NCBI RefSeq assembly: GCF_000014805.1
Contig: NC_008570.1
Location: 4,455,001 to 4,519,000 of the forward strand
Length of the DNA stretch: 64,000 nt
Source of the DNA: Aeromonas hydrophila subsp. hydrophila ATCC 7966
Lineage (GTDB): Bacteria > Pseudomonadota > Gammaproteobacteria > Enterobacterales > Aeromonadaceae
Reading direction: 5' to 3'
Position 1 is the first letter of the stretch. The number at the start of each line of letters is the position of its first letter. Below, one piece after another: positions 35,263 through 42,462 of the stretch. Under the pieces are notes generated by a model. It had not been told where the DNA came from. It ran no database searches and saw only the letters and a program-made list of their open reading frames with translations. A program made the translations under genes and the position numbers.

Positions 35263-36612
35263 CTAGCTCTCTACTCTTGCCACCTTGGGCAGCGAGAGAG
35301 AAGCCGCCAGCCCGCCGAGCTCGGCGCGCCCCATGATCAGGCTGCCGCGGTAGGCTTCCGCCAGATCGGAGACGATGTTGAGGCCCAGACCCGAACCCGG
35401 CACCTTCTCGTCGAGGCGCACCCCGCGCAGCACCGCCTTGGCGATCTGATCCTCGCTCATGCCGGGACCGTCATCCTCGATGCGCAGGGTGATCCAGCCC
35501 CCCAGCTCGGCGCTGGAGATGCGCAGCCGGCCGGCCGACCACTTGAAGGCGTTCTCCAGCAGGTTGCCCACCATCTCGTCGAAGTCCTGCTCCTCCACCC
35601 CGACCGCCAGGGTGGCCGGCACCTGCAGGTCCACTTCCCGGCCCGGATACAGGCGGGAGAAGGCGCGGCAGATGTATTCCACCCGCGCCCGCACCGGGGT
35701 CGACACCCCGAGGATCTTGGCGGCGCCGGTGACCCGCGCCTTGCCGAGGTGGTAGTCGATGTGGCGCTGGATCTGATCGAGCTGCTCGCCGAGGGCGGCC
35801 TGATCTTCCGGCGGCAGCTGGGCCACCTGGTTGCGCATGATGCTGAGCGGCGTCTTGAGGGCGTGGGCCAGGTTGCCGGTGTGGGAGCGGGCCCGCTGCA
35901 GCAGCTCACCGTAGTGGTGCAGCAGCCGGTTGATGTCCTCCACCAGCGGCTGGATCTCCAGCGGATAGCGCAGCCGGAACCCCTCCTGATGGCCCTGATG
36001 GACCCGGCTCAATTCGCGGCGCAACAGGTGCAGTGGCCGCAGGCCGTAGACGATCTGGAACATGAAACCGAGCACCAGCCCGGTCGCGGCAAAGCCAAGG
36101 CCGAGGAACAGGCTGATGCGGGTCTTCTTCAGGGTCTGGGTCAGGGCGCTGCTGTCCTTGGCCATCACCAGGGTGAACACCCGATCCGAACCGGGCAGCA
36201 GCACGGTGCGGGTCATGATCAGCAGCGGCTCCTTGTTGGGCCCCTTGCCGACGAAGAGATCCGGATCGCCGAAGGCCGACTTCAGGCCGTGCACGTCGAG
36301 GTGCACATCCCACAGGGAGCGGGAGCGGCTGACCACGCTCTCCCCCAGCTCCAGCTGCCAGTAGTAACCGGAGTAGGGCTGGCGAAAGCGGGGGTCGGCC
36401 ATGGGTTCGGTGACCACCGGCAGGCCATCCGGCTGGATCTCGAGGCGGGAGAGCAGATCGTAGAGCTGCAGGCGCAGGCCGTCGGCCTCCGCCTCCTGCC
36501 AGTAGTTGCGCATCATGGTCTGCAGGCTGAAGCCGGTGGCGAACAGGAACAGCCCGCACCAGACCATGGCGATGACCACCAGCCGCCCCCGCAGGGTACG
36601 CACCAGCCTCAT
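35263..36612 (-). CDS. Sensor histidine kinase of a PepSY-linked two-component system
   Basis: The 449 residues show TM1 (about 11-31), a periplasmic sensor of about 135 residues, TM2 (about 167-189), a HAMP-like linker, a HisKA domain with NLAHALKTPLSIMRNQ (phospho-accepting H250), and an HATPase domain with NLLENAFKWS (N box), IEDDGPGMS (G1) and GSGLGLNIV (G2). The NLAHALKTPL H-box and length resemble PhoQ-type kinases, but the periplasmic domain lacks an evident PhoQ acidic patch. It follows the response regulator by 37 bp. Confidence 0.85.
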   Translation of the reverse strand: MRLVRTLRGRLVVIAMVWCGLFLFATGFSLQTMMRNYWQEAEADGLRLQLYDLLSRLEIQPDGLPVVTEPMADPRFRQPYSGYYWQLELGESVVSRSRSLWDVHLDVHGLKSAFGDPDLFVGKGPNKEPLLIMTRTVLLPGSDRVFTLVMAKDSSALTQTLKKTRISLFLGLGFAATGLVLGFMFQIVYGLRPLHLLRRELSRVHQGHQEGFRLRYPLEIQPLVEDINRLLHHYGELLQRARSHTGNLAHALKTPLSIMRNQVAQLPPEDQAALGEQLDQIQRHIDYHLGKARVTGAAKILGVSTPVRARVEYICRAFSRLYPGREVDLQVPATLAVGVEEQDFDEMVGNLLENAFKWSAGRLRISSAELGGWITLRIEDDGPGMSEDQIAKAVLRGVRLDEKVPGSGLGLNIVSDLAEAYRGSLIMGRAELGGLAASLSLPKVARVES

Positions 36613-36649
36613 TCAGCCGCTCCGGTACAAGAGGGCATCAAGAGCCGGC

Positions 36650-37306
36650 TCATTCGTTGATCCGATAGCCGAGACCGCGCACCGTCTCGATGAGATCGGA
36701 GTGGGTCTTCTTGCGGATCCGGCCGATGAACACCTCTACCGTGTTGGAGTCGCGGTCGAAATCCTGAGCGTAGATGTGGTCGATCAGCTCGCTGCGCGAC
36801 ACCACCTTGCCCCTGTGCTGCATCAGATAGCCGAGCACCCGGAACTCGTGGGCGGTCAGCTTGATGGGGGTACCTTCGTACCACACCTGGGACGCCGCCA
36901 TATCGAGCCGCACCCCGCCGATCTCCAGGATCGAGCTGGCGTTGCCCGCCGCCCGCCGCACCAGGGCATGGACCCGGGCCACCAGCTCGGCCACCTGGAA
37001 CGGCTTGGTGAGGTAGTCGTCGGCCCCGGCGTTGAGCCCCTCGATCTTCTCGTGCAGCTGGCCACGGGCGGTCAGCACCAGTACCGGGGTGTCGATCCCC
37101 TTGCTGCGCCACTCCTTCAGCACGCTCAGGCCGTCGCGGCCCGGCAGACCGAGATCCAGAATGATGGCGTCGTAGGGCTCGGTCTCGCCGAGAAAGCCGG
37201 CCTCGTTGCCGTCGTGGCAGAGGTCGGTCACGAAACCGGACAGGCGCAGCTGTTCCGCCAGCTGGCCCGCCAGGGTCTTCTCATCTTCAACTATCAGAAT
37301 TCGCAT
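36650..37306 (-). CDS. OmpR/PhoP-family response regulator
   Basis: The 218-residue two-domain regulator has a receiver with acidic pocket E7-D8, phospho-acceptor D51 (IILDLGLPGRDGL), T79 and K101 (YLTKPF), and a C-terminal winged helix (about 125-216) with SNTVEVFIGRIRKKT as recognition region. It lies between a PepSY-protein gene (87 bp upstream) and the kinase (37 bp downstream). The signal and regulon are unknown. Its neighbours (PepSY proteins, msrPQ) suggest envelope stress. Confidence 0.87.
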   Translation of the reverse strand: MRILIVEDEKTLAGQLAEQLRLSGFVTDLCHDGNEAGFLGETEPYDAIILDLGLPGRDGLSVLKEWRSKGIDTPVLVLTARGQLHEKIEGLNAGADDYLTKPFQVAELVARVHALVRRAAGNASSILEIGGVRLDMAASQVWYEGTPIKLTAHEFRVLGYLMQHRGKVVSRSELIDHIYAQDFDRDSNTVEVFIGRIRKKTHSDLIETVRGLGYRINE

Positions 37307-37392
37307 AAATGGGTATCCAAAGCAGGGTTGTGCCGGTACCGGCGGCGGTTGGGGAACGAACCGGATGGCGGCGCGTTCGCGGACTCACTCCA

Positions 37393-37725
37393 TCACTCCT
37401 CTTCCGGAGGCGGACGCGGTTCGAACAGCCGCTCCAGATGATGGCCCTTGAGCCACACCATCTCCAGGTTGTCGGCCCGATAGCCCACCTTGATGACGCT
37501 GTTCTCGCTGTCGATCAGCTTGAGTTCGTACAGCCAGATGCCGTCCTCCTCCCCCAGATCGACCCGCAGCACCCGTACCGGCAGGCGGGAAGCCACCTCC
37601 ATCACCTCATGAAAGGGGCGCACCCGTCCCTCGCTGACCGCCTGCTGCAGCAAGGCCTCGTTCGGCGTGGCCGCCTGTGCCAGTGCCGGCAGCAGCAACC
37701 CAAGCAGAGACAGGGCTCTATTCAT
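37393..37725 (-). CDS. Periplasmic PepSY-like protein upstream of the two-component genes
   Basis: I start at MNRALSLLGLLLPALAQA (110 residues, Sec signal peptide cleaved after AQA); a 6-codon longer form puts charged residues before the signal. The mature part carries one PepSY-like unit (EALLQQAVSEGRVRPFHEVMEVASRLP...VLRVDLGEEDGIWLYELKLI). PepSY domains are commonly found next to two-component systems and are proposed to inhibit proteases or modulate sensors. It is first in the order PepSY-regulator-kinase. Confidence 0.8.
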   Translation of the reverse strand: MNRALSLLGLLLPALAQAATPNEALLQQAVSEGRVRPFHEVMEVASRLPVRVLRVDLGEEDGIWLYELKLIDSENSVIKVGYRADNLEMVWLKGHHLERLFEPRPPPEEE

Positions 37726-37788
37726 GGATGATTCATCTCCCAAAACCTAACATAATGCCGTTTATAGTCTGCCAGCCATGAATCCGGA

Positions 37789-38034
37789 ATGAATATGATC
37801 CGACGCAGTTTCCTGCTGATCCTTTGCCTCTTCTCCACCCTCGGCTGGGCGGCCGAGAGCCGTCTCGACATGGCCGGGCTGGTCAAACTGCTGGTGGCCC
37901 AAGGGTATCACGACATTCGGGAAGTGGAGCTGGAAGGGGACAAATTCGAGGTGGAAACCCTGGATGCCCAGGGGCAACGGGTACGACTCCTGGTGGACGC
38001 CCATACGGGTGACATCAAAAAAGAGGCCGACTAG
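37789..38034 (+). CDS. Short periplasmic PepSY protein
   Basis: The 81-residue product has a Sec signal (MIRRSFLLILCLFSTLGWAAES) followed by a single PepSY unit (MAGLVKLLVAQGYHDIREVELEGDKFEVETLD...VDAHTGDIKKE). It is divergent from the other PepSY gene (63 bp between starts), so both may answer to the same regulator. The TAG stop lies in the loop of its terminator hairpin. Confidence 0.8.
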   Translation: MNMIRRSFLLILCLFSTLGWAAESRLDMAGLVKLLVAQGYHDIREVELEGDKFEVETLDAQGQRVRLLVDAHTGDIKKEAD

Positions 38035-38045
38035 GCCTCTTTTTT
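38017..38045. terminator. Terminator overlapping the PepSY stop codon, shared with msrQ
   Basis: A 12-bp stem (aaaaaagaggcc 38017-38028 / ggcctctttttt 38034-38045) with a GACTA loop that contains part of the TAG stop. T and A tracts on both sides make it work in both directions between the convergent PepSY gene and msrQ. Confidence 0.9.
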
Positions 38046-38078
38046 ATTGCGGGTTGTCGGGGCGACGCACTGCCGGTC

Positions 38079-38711
38079 TCATGCCTCCCTCAGTTTCTGC
38101 GGCCGAAGCCGGCGCCAGGGGCGCAGCAGCTTGTCACGGCGCGGCACCAGCAGAGCACAGGCCAGCAGCAGATAGATGAGCGGCTCCTGCCAGCCGCTCT
38201 TGAGCGACCACCAGTAGTGCACCGGCACCAGCAGGGCCACCGCGTAGATCCAGTTGTGCAGCTGCTGCCAGGCCGGCCCCATGCGCCGCAGCAGGGCCGG
38301 GATCGAGGTGAGGCTGAGCGCCAGCAGCAACAGCAGCGCCACCATCCCCACCACTATGTAGCTGCGCTTGACCAGTTCGCCGCCAATCAGCCCCCAGTCG
38401 AACTGCAGATCCAGCCCCAGCCAGACCATGAAGTGCAGACCGGCCCAGGCCGCGCACCAGAGCCCGAGCGGGCGGCGCAGCTTGATGAGCTGCCCCTGCC
38501 GCCAGCGTTTGGCCAGCGGCGATACCAGCAGGGTGAGCAGCAGCAAGTTGAGCGCCCCCTTGCCGAGATAGTGGGTCAGCCCCTGTACCGGATCCCCTCC
38601 CAGCAGGCCGCCGGGCACGGCCACCAGCAGCCAGAGCAGAAACCCCAGCGAGGCGAGGTGTACCAGCGCCCGCAGCAGGGTGATGTGACGCGCCGTCAGT
38701 CGTAGAGTCAT
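38079..38711 (-). CDS. msrQ: MsrQ haem-binding membrane subunit of the MsrPQ system
   Basis: MsrQ passes electrons from the respiratory chain to MsrP. The start MTLRLTARHITLLRALVH gives 210 residues (E. coli 211). Six membrane helices are visible in the ferric-reductase-like fold, with candidate haem-ligand histidines in the LHFMVWLGLDLQFDW and LHNWIYAVALLVPVHYWW helices. It follows msrP by 19 bp. Confidence 0.93.
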   Translation of the reverse strand: MTLRLTARHITLLRALVHLASLGFLLWLLVAVPGGLLGGDPVQGLTHYLGKGALNLLLLTLLVSPLAKRWRQGQLIKLRRPLGLWCAAWAGLHFMVWLGLDLQFDWGLIGGELVKRSYIVVGMVALLLLLALSLTSIPALLRRMGPAWQQLHNWIYAVALLVPVHYWWSLKSGWQEPLIYLLLACALLVPRRDKLLRPWRRLRPQKLREA

Positions 38712-38730
38712 GGTGTCAGCTCCTCTCGTC

Positions 38731-39732
38731 TCAATACCACTTGCGCAGATCCATGCCCTGATAGAGGGACGCCACCTCGTCGGCATAGCCATTGAATGGC
38801 AAGGTCGGCTGGCGCTTGGCCCCGAAGATGCCCCCCTCGCCGATGAAACGCTCGCTGGCCTGACTCCAGCGCGGGTGATCCACCGCCGGATTGACGTTGG
38901 CGTAGAAGCCGTATTCGTTGGGGGCCAGCAGGTTCCAGGTGGTGGGCGGCATCTCCTCCACCAGCCGGATGGAGACGATGCTCTTGATGCTCTTGAAGCC
39001 GTACTTCCAGGGCACCACCAACCGGATCGGCGCACCGTTCTGGGCCGGCAGTGCCTTGCCGTAGAGCCCCATCGCCAGGAAGGAGAGCGGGTGCATCGCC
39101 TCGTCGAGGCGCAGCCCCTCGACATAGGGGTAGTCGATACCGCCACCGAGGGAACGCGACGCCTGTCCCGGTAGCTGTTCCGGATCATAGAGAGTCTCGA
39201 ACGCCACGAACTTGGCGCGGCTGGTGGGCTCCGCCCGGCGGATAAGATCCGCCAGCGCGATGCCGCTCCAGGGCAGCACCATGGACCAGGCCTCCACGCA
39301 GCGCAGCCGGTAGATGCGCTCCTCCAGCGTGCTCTTGTTGATCAGATCCCACACGTCCAGGGTAAACGGCTTGGCCACCTCCCCCTCTACCTTCAGAGTC
39401 CAGGGCTCGGGCTTGAGGTAGTGGCCGTTGCGGGCCGGATCCCCCTTGTCGGTACCGAGCTCGTAGAAGTTGTTGTGGGTGGTGGCCTTCTCCTCCGGCG
39501 TGAGGATCAGCCCCTCCGGCCGGGCGGCGGCGTGGATGTTGAGCGCCCGGGTGGCGACCGGCGCCGGCTTGTCGCCAGAGAAGAGATCGAGCACCCCGGC
39601 CTGGGTCGGAAACGCCAGGGTGGCGGCGCCGAGCCCCAGTCCTTTCAGGATCAGGCGGCGATCCTGATAGACGGCTTCCGGCGTGACGTCCTGTTCGGTG
39701 AGGTGGTGGGCAGAGAGGCGCTTGAGCAACAT
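38731..39732 (-). CDS. msrP: MsrP periplasmic methionine sulfoxide reductase catalytic subunit
   Basis: MsrP is a molybdopterin enzyme that repairs R- and S-methionine sulfoxide in periplasmic proteins after hypochlorite damage. The 333 residues begin with a Tat signal ([20 protein letters not shown]) near residue 23. The Mo-ligating cysteine is in [15 protein letters not shown] near residue 145. The C-terminus MDLRKWY is family-typical. The Shine-Dalgarno lies inside a 15-bp hairpin (39736-39790). A 31-codon membrane-protein gene precedes it. Confidence 0.95.
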   Translation of the reverse strand: MLLKRLSAHHLTEQDVTPEAVYQDRRLILKGLGLGAATLAFPTQAGVLDLFSGDKPAPVATRALNIHAAARPEGLILTPEEKATTHNNFYELGTDKGDPARNGHYLKPEPWTLKVEGEVAKPFTLDVWDLINKSTLEERIYRLRCVEAWSMVLPWSGIALADLIRRAEPTSRAKFVAFETLYDPEQLPGQASRSLGGGIDYPYVEGLRLDEAMHPLSFLAMGLYGKALPAQNGAPIRLVVPWKYGFKSIKSIVSIRLVEEMPPTTWNLLAPNEYGFYANVNPAVDHPRWSQASERFIGEGGIFGAKRQPTLPFNGYADEVASLYQGMDLRKWY

Positions 39733-39735
39733 GGA

Positions 39736-39790
39736 AAAACTCCCGGGGCGATGAGGGTAACAATCATAAGACCCGCCCCGGCCGAGTTTT
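39736..39790 (-). promoter_or_regulatory. Hairpin sequestering the msrP ribosome-binding site
   Basis: In minus orientation the arms 39790-39774 and 39750-39736 pair over 15 bp with a 2-nt bulge (39782-39783) and a 23-nt loop. The msrP Shine-Dalgarno GGGAG (39740-39744) is fully inside the 3' arm, 7 nt before the ATG. The stem ends in TTTTT, so it could also act as a transcription terminator between the small upstream gene and msrP. Whether it is an on/off switch is inferred. Confidence 0.65.
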
Positions 39791-39803
39791 ATTTCACGGA
39801 AAA

Positions 39804-39899
39804 TTACATGAATTGATAGAGGGGCAGTGCCTTGGCCATGGTTCCGACCAGAAACAGCACTACGAACACCAACAGGGGAACGATCACATTTGGCACCAT
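39804..39899 (-). CDS. 31-residue single-pass membrane protein upstream of msrP
   Basis: The reading frame [20 protein letters not shown] followed by [11 protein letters not shown] has a Shine-Dalgarno-like GGAGTGAG about 6 nt before the ATG. It encodes one membrane helix (about 4-22) with a short positively charged tail. It is 71 bp upstream of msrP on the same strand. I know no family for it. Small respiratory-complex subunits look similar, but this is inference. Confidence 0.5.
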   Translation of the reverse strand: MVPNVIVPLLVFVVLFLVGTMAKALPLYQFM

Positions 39900-40004
39900 C
39901 AGACTCACTCCATGAGCAGGACAGGGCCTCTAACTATGGAGTAGGGGCCAGCGCCTCACCATGAAATATTTTCGCGAGCGCAAGCGTATTCCTGAGTTGA
40001 AATG

Positions 40005-40020
40005 AGTGATGCAGATCACA
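40005..40020. promoter_or_regulatory. CRP-like binding site upstream of the DUF1097 gene
   Basis: AGTGATGCAGATCACA matches the CRP consensus TGTGA-N6-TCACA in 9 of 10 core bases. Its centre is about 61 bp before the start expected from a TAGGCT -10-like hexamer at 40060-40065, a class I geometry. It also lies about 105 bp upstream of the small membrane gene on the other strand. Confidence 0.7.
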
Positions 40021-40102
40021 CACAATCCCGCCCCTGCTTGCCGCCCCTCTTGCGCGGGGTAGGCTCCCTTTTTTCCGAATTTCACTACTGAAGAGTCACG
40101 CC

Positions 40103-40585
40103 ATGAGCCCATTGATCGCCATCGCCATCACGACCGGGATCCTCTCCGCCGTCTGGGGCTGGGTCGCCGTTACCCTCGGCCTCATCTCCTGGGTCGGCTT
40201 CCTCGGCTGCACCAGCTATTTTGCCTCCAGCGGTGGCTACAAGGCGCTGCTGCAGACCCTGCTGTGCAATGCCAGCGGCATGCTGTGGGCCCTGCTGCTG
40301 ATCCATGGCGACGCCTGGTGGGGCGCCGGCGTGGCGGGCTACCTGATGACCGGGGTGGTGGCCACTCTGATGTGCGTGCAGGCCAAGCAGCAGTGGCTCG
40401 GCTACATTCCCGGCACCTTCGCCGGTTGCTGCGCCACCTTCGGCGCGGCGGGAGAGTGGCGGCTGATCCTGCCGTCACTGGTGATTGGTGCGCTGTTCGG
40501 CTACCTGATGAAGGCGAGCGGACTCTGGCTCTCCCACAAAACCCAGAAAACCCAGGCCACCGCTGGCGTCACCGACCCGGCCTGA
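40103..40585 (+). CDS. DUF1097 (YcdZ-like) membrane protein
   Basis: The 160-residue protein has about five hydrophobic helices (for example LIAIAITTGILSAVWGWVAV and GVAGYLMTGVVATLMCV) and a hydrophilic tail, matching DUF1097 inner-membrane proteins such as E. coli YcdZ. Function is unknown. A CRP-like site lies 83-98 bp upstream, suggesting catabolite control. Confidence 0.75.
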   Translation: MSPLIAIAITTGILSAVWGWVAVTLGLISWVGFLGCTSYFASSGGYKALLQTLLCNASGMLWALLLIHGDAWWGAGVAGYLMTGVVATLMCVQAKQQWLGYIPGTFAGCCATFGAAGEWRLILPSLVIGALFGYLMKASGLWLSHKTQKTQATAGVTDPA

Positions 40586-40617
40586 TCCCGGCGATGTGAC
40601 CGAGCCGGTCTGAAACA

Positions 40618-40652
40618 AGAGGGGCGGTCCGTCATCGACGGGCCGCCCCTCT
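40618..40652. terminator. Bidirectional terminator between DUF1097 gene and glrR
   Basis: A 10-bp stem (agaggggcgg 40618-40627 / ccgcccctct 40643-40652) is extended inward by CCGTC/GACGG. It lies between convergent genes and ends 5 bp before the glrR stop. Confidence 0.8.
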
Positions 40653-40657
40653 GTCAT

Positions 40658-41938
40658 TTATCCCTTCGACTTGAAGTTCGCGGCTTCGATGCCGTGCCGA
40701 TTCAACAGCTTGTAGAAATCGGTGCGGTTTCTGCCCGCCATGTTGGCTGCCAGGGTCACATTGCCCTCGGTGGTGCGCAGCAGCCGGATCAGATACTCCT
40801 TCTCGAACTCGGCCCGTGCCTCGTTGAACGAAGGGATGCCGCCACTGCCGCCGCTCAGCGCCGACTCCACCATGGCGGCACCGATCACCGGGCTGCAGCA
40901 GAGGCTGGCCAGCTGCTCCACCACGCTGCAGAGCTGGCGCACGTTACCGGGCCAACCCGCCGCCGCCAGCAGGGCCAGCGCCTCCGGCGAAAAGCCGAGG
41001 GCGGCGCAGTCGCCATGGCGGCTGCGATAGTCATCCAGCGCCTGCCTGGCCAGCAGCGGAATGTCTTCGCTGCGGGCGCTGAGGGGGGGCAAGGTGATGT
41101 TGGCCACGTTGAGCCGATAGAAGAGATCTTCCCGAAAGCGCCCCTCCTCCATCGCCGCCACCAGATCCTGATGGCTGGAGCTGATGACCCGCACCTCGGG
41201 CGTGCCCTGGCCGTACTCCTGCAACACCTGCAGCAGCTTGGCCTGCAGCGATTCCGACAGGTCCCCTATCTCGTCGAGAAACAGGGTCGCTCCCTTGGCC
41301 TGTTCAAACAGGCCGGACTGGCCATCCTCGCCAAACAGCTGCAGATCCAGCGCCGCCCACGGCAGCGCGGCACAGTTGATGACGTGCAGTGGCTTGTCAC
41401 GCCGGCTGCTGGCCTGGTGCAGCGCCTGGGTCATGACGCCCTTGCCGGAACCGGAAGGGCCCATGATCAGCACGGGCACCTCCATGGCGGCGATGCTGCC
41501 AGCCTGGATCAGCAACTGCTCCATCTGCGGGTTGCGGGTCAGGATCAGCGACTGCCAATCCTGTCGCTGCTTTGGGCGCGTCAGGCTCAACGCGTGTTCT
41601 ATGGTGGCGAACAGCTCATCCTTGTCGATGGGCTTGGTGAGAAAACTGAACACCCCGGAGCGGGTGGCCTGAATGGCATCGGGAATGGTGCCATGGGCGG
41701 TCATGATGATGACCGGCAGCCCCAGCCACTGGGACTGGATCCGCTCGAACAGCGCCAGCCCGTCCATGCCGGCCATGCGCAGATCGCTCAGCACCAGATC
41801 GGCCCGTTGCTGGCGCAGCCGGTCCAGCGCCCCTTCGGCGCTGTCGGCGGTATCCACCTCATAGCCCTGGCTGCGCAGGCGCATGCTCATCAGCTTGAGC
41901 AGGCTGGCATCGTCATCGACCAGCAGGATGCGACTCAT
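40658..41938 (-). CDS. glrR: GlrR-type AAA+ response regulator lacking the GAFTGA loop
   Basis: GlrR partners GlrK; in E. coli it activates sigma-54 transcription of the glmY small RNA. The 426 residues (E. coli 444) contain a receiver (D52 in VLSDLRMAGMDG), an AAA+ domain with Walker A GPSGSGKG (160-167) and Walker B TLFLDE, arginine-finger region FREDLFYRLNV, and a C-terminal Fis-type HTH (NVTLAANMAGRNRTDFYKLL). The L1 loop is deleted: LFGEDGQSGLFEQ replaces the expected LFG-x4-GAFTGA...GLFEQ, and loop 2 (EYGQGTPEV) is also short. It is probably not a normal sigma-54 activator. It overlaps qseG by 4 bp. Confidence 0.88.
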   Translation of the reverse strand: MSRILLVDDDASLLKLMSMRLRSQGYEVDTADSAEGALDRLRQQRADLVLSDLRMAGMDGLALFERIQSQWLGLPVIIMTAHGTIPDAIQATRSGVFSFLTKPIDKDELFATIEHALSLTRPKQRQDWQSLILTRNPQMEQLLIQAGSIAAMEVPVLIMGPSGSGKGVMTQALHQASSRRDKPLHVINCAALPWAALDLQLFGEDGQSGLFEQAKGATLFLDEIGDLSESLQAKLLQVLQEYGQGTPEVRVISSSHQDLVAAMEEGRFREDLFYRLNVANITLPPLSARSEDIPLLARQALDDYRSRHGDCAALGFSPEALALLAAAGWPGNVRQLCSVVEQLASLCCSPVIGAAMVESALSGGSGGIPSFNEARAEFEKEYLIRLLRTTEGNVTLAANMAGRNRTDFYKLLNRHGIEAANFKSKG

Positions 41939-42462
41939 TTCAGCGCCTCGCCATTGCCGTTCAGCTTGCGCTGATTGAGTTGATCATCGATGGCGGAGAG
42001 TTGCTCGATCTGGCGGCGCAGACGCTGCACCTCCTGACTCTGATCGTCGCGCCGGCTGTCGCGGGCCAGCAGCTCCTCGCCGAGGGCTATCCAGCTGCGC
42101 AGGAAAGCCTGGGCATCCAGCCCGAGCTCCGGCAGCAGGCTCTTGAGCTTGTCCAGACCGGCCCGCCGGCTGGCCACCGACTCGGACGGGTGGGTGTTGA
42201 CCATGGCCAGGCTGACCCGGCTCTCGATATCGGTCGCCCCCTTGAGGCGCTGGCGCTCTTGGGCCCGCTGCTGGGCATGGCTGGCCAGCAGCCAGTCCGA
42301 GTATTGCAGGCGCACCTGCATCTCCTTGTTGGCAAACTCCATCCGTTTGGCGAGGGCGAGATCCGGCGACGCCGCCGGGTCACGCGCTGGCAGCAGGGAA
42401 CAGCCTGTGAGCAGGCTCATCATCAATACCGGAACAACACATTGTTTCATCTTGGGCTTCAC
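41935..42462 (-). CDS. qseG: QseG-like outer-membrane lipoprotein
   Basis: The 175-residue lipoprotein has a lipobox LLTGC (about residues 17-21), so lipidation is expected at the cysteine. The mature part is helical and Arg/Gln-rich, ending in a coiled-coil-like segment (QEVQRLRRQIEQLSAIDDQLNQ). QseG sits between kinase and regulator in enterobacterial glrK-qseG-glrR operons and is reported to activate the kinase. It overlaps both neighbours by 4 bp; the GTG start overlaps the glrK stop, with an alternative ATG four codons later. Confidence 0.85.
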   Translation of the reverse strand: MKPKMKQCVVPVLMMSLLTGCSLLPARDPAASPDLALAKRMEFANKEMQVRLQYSDWLLASHAQQRAQERQRLKGATDIESRVSLAMVNTHPSESVASRRAGLDKLKSLLPELGLDAQAFLRSWIALGEELLARDSRRDDQSQEVQRLRRQIEQLSAIDDQLNQRKLNGNGEALK

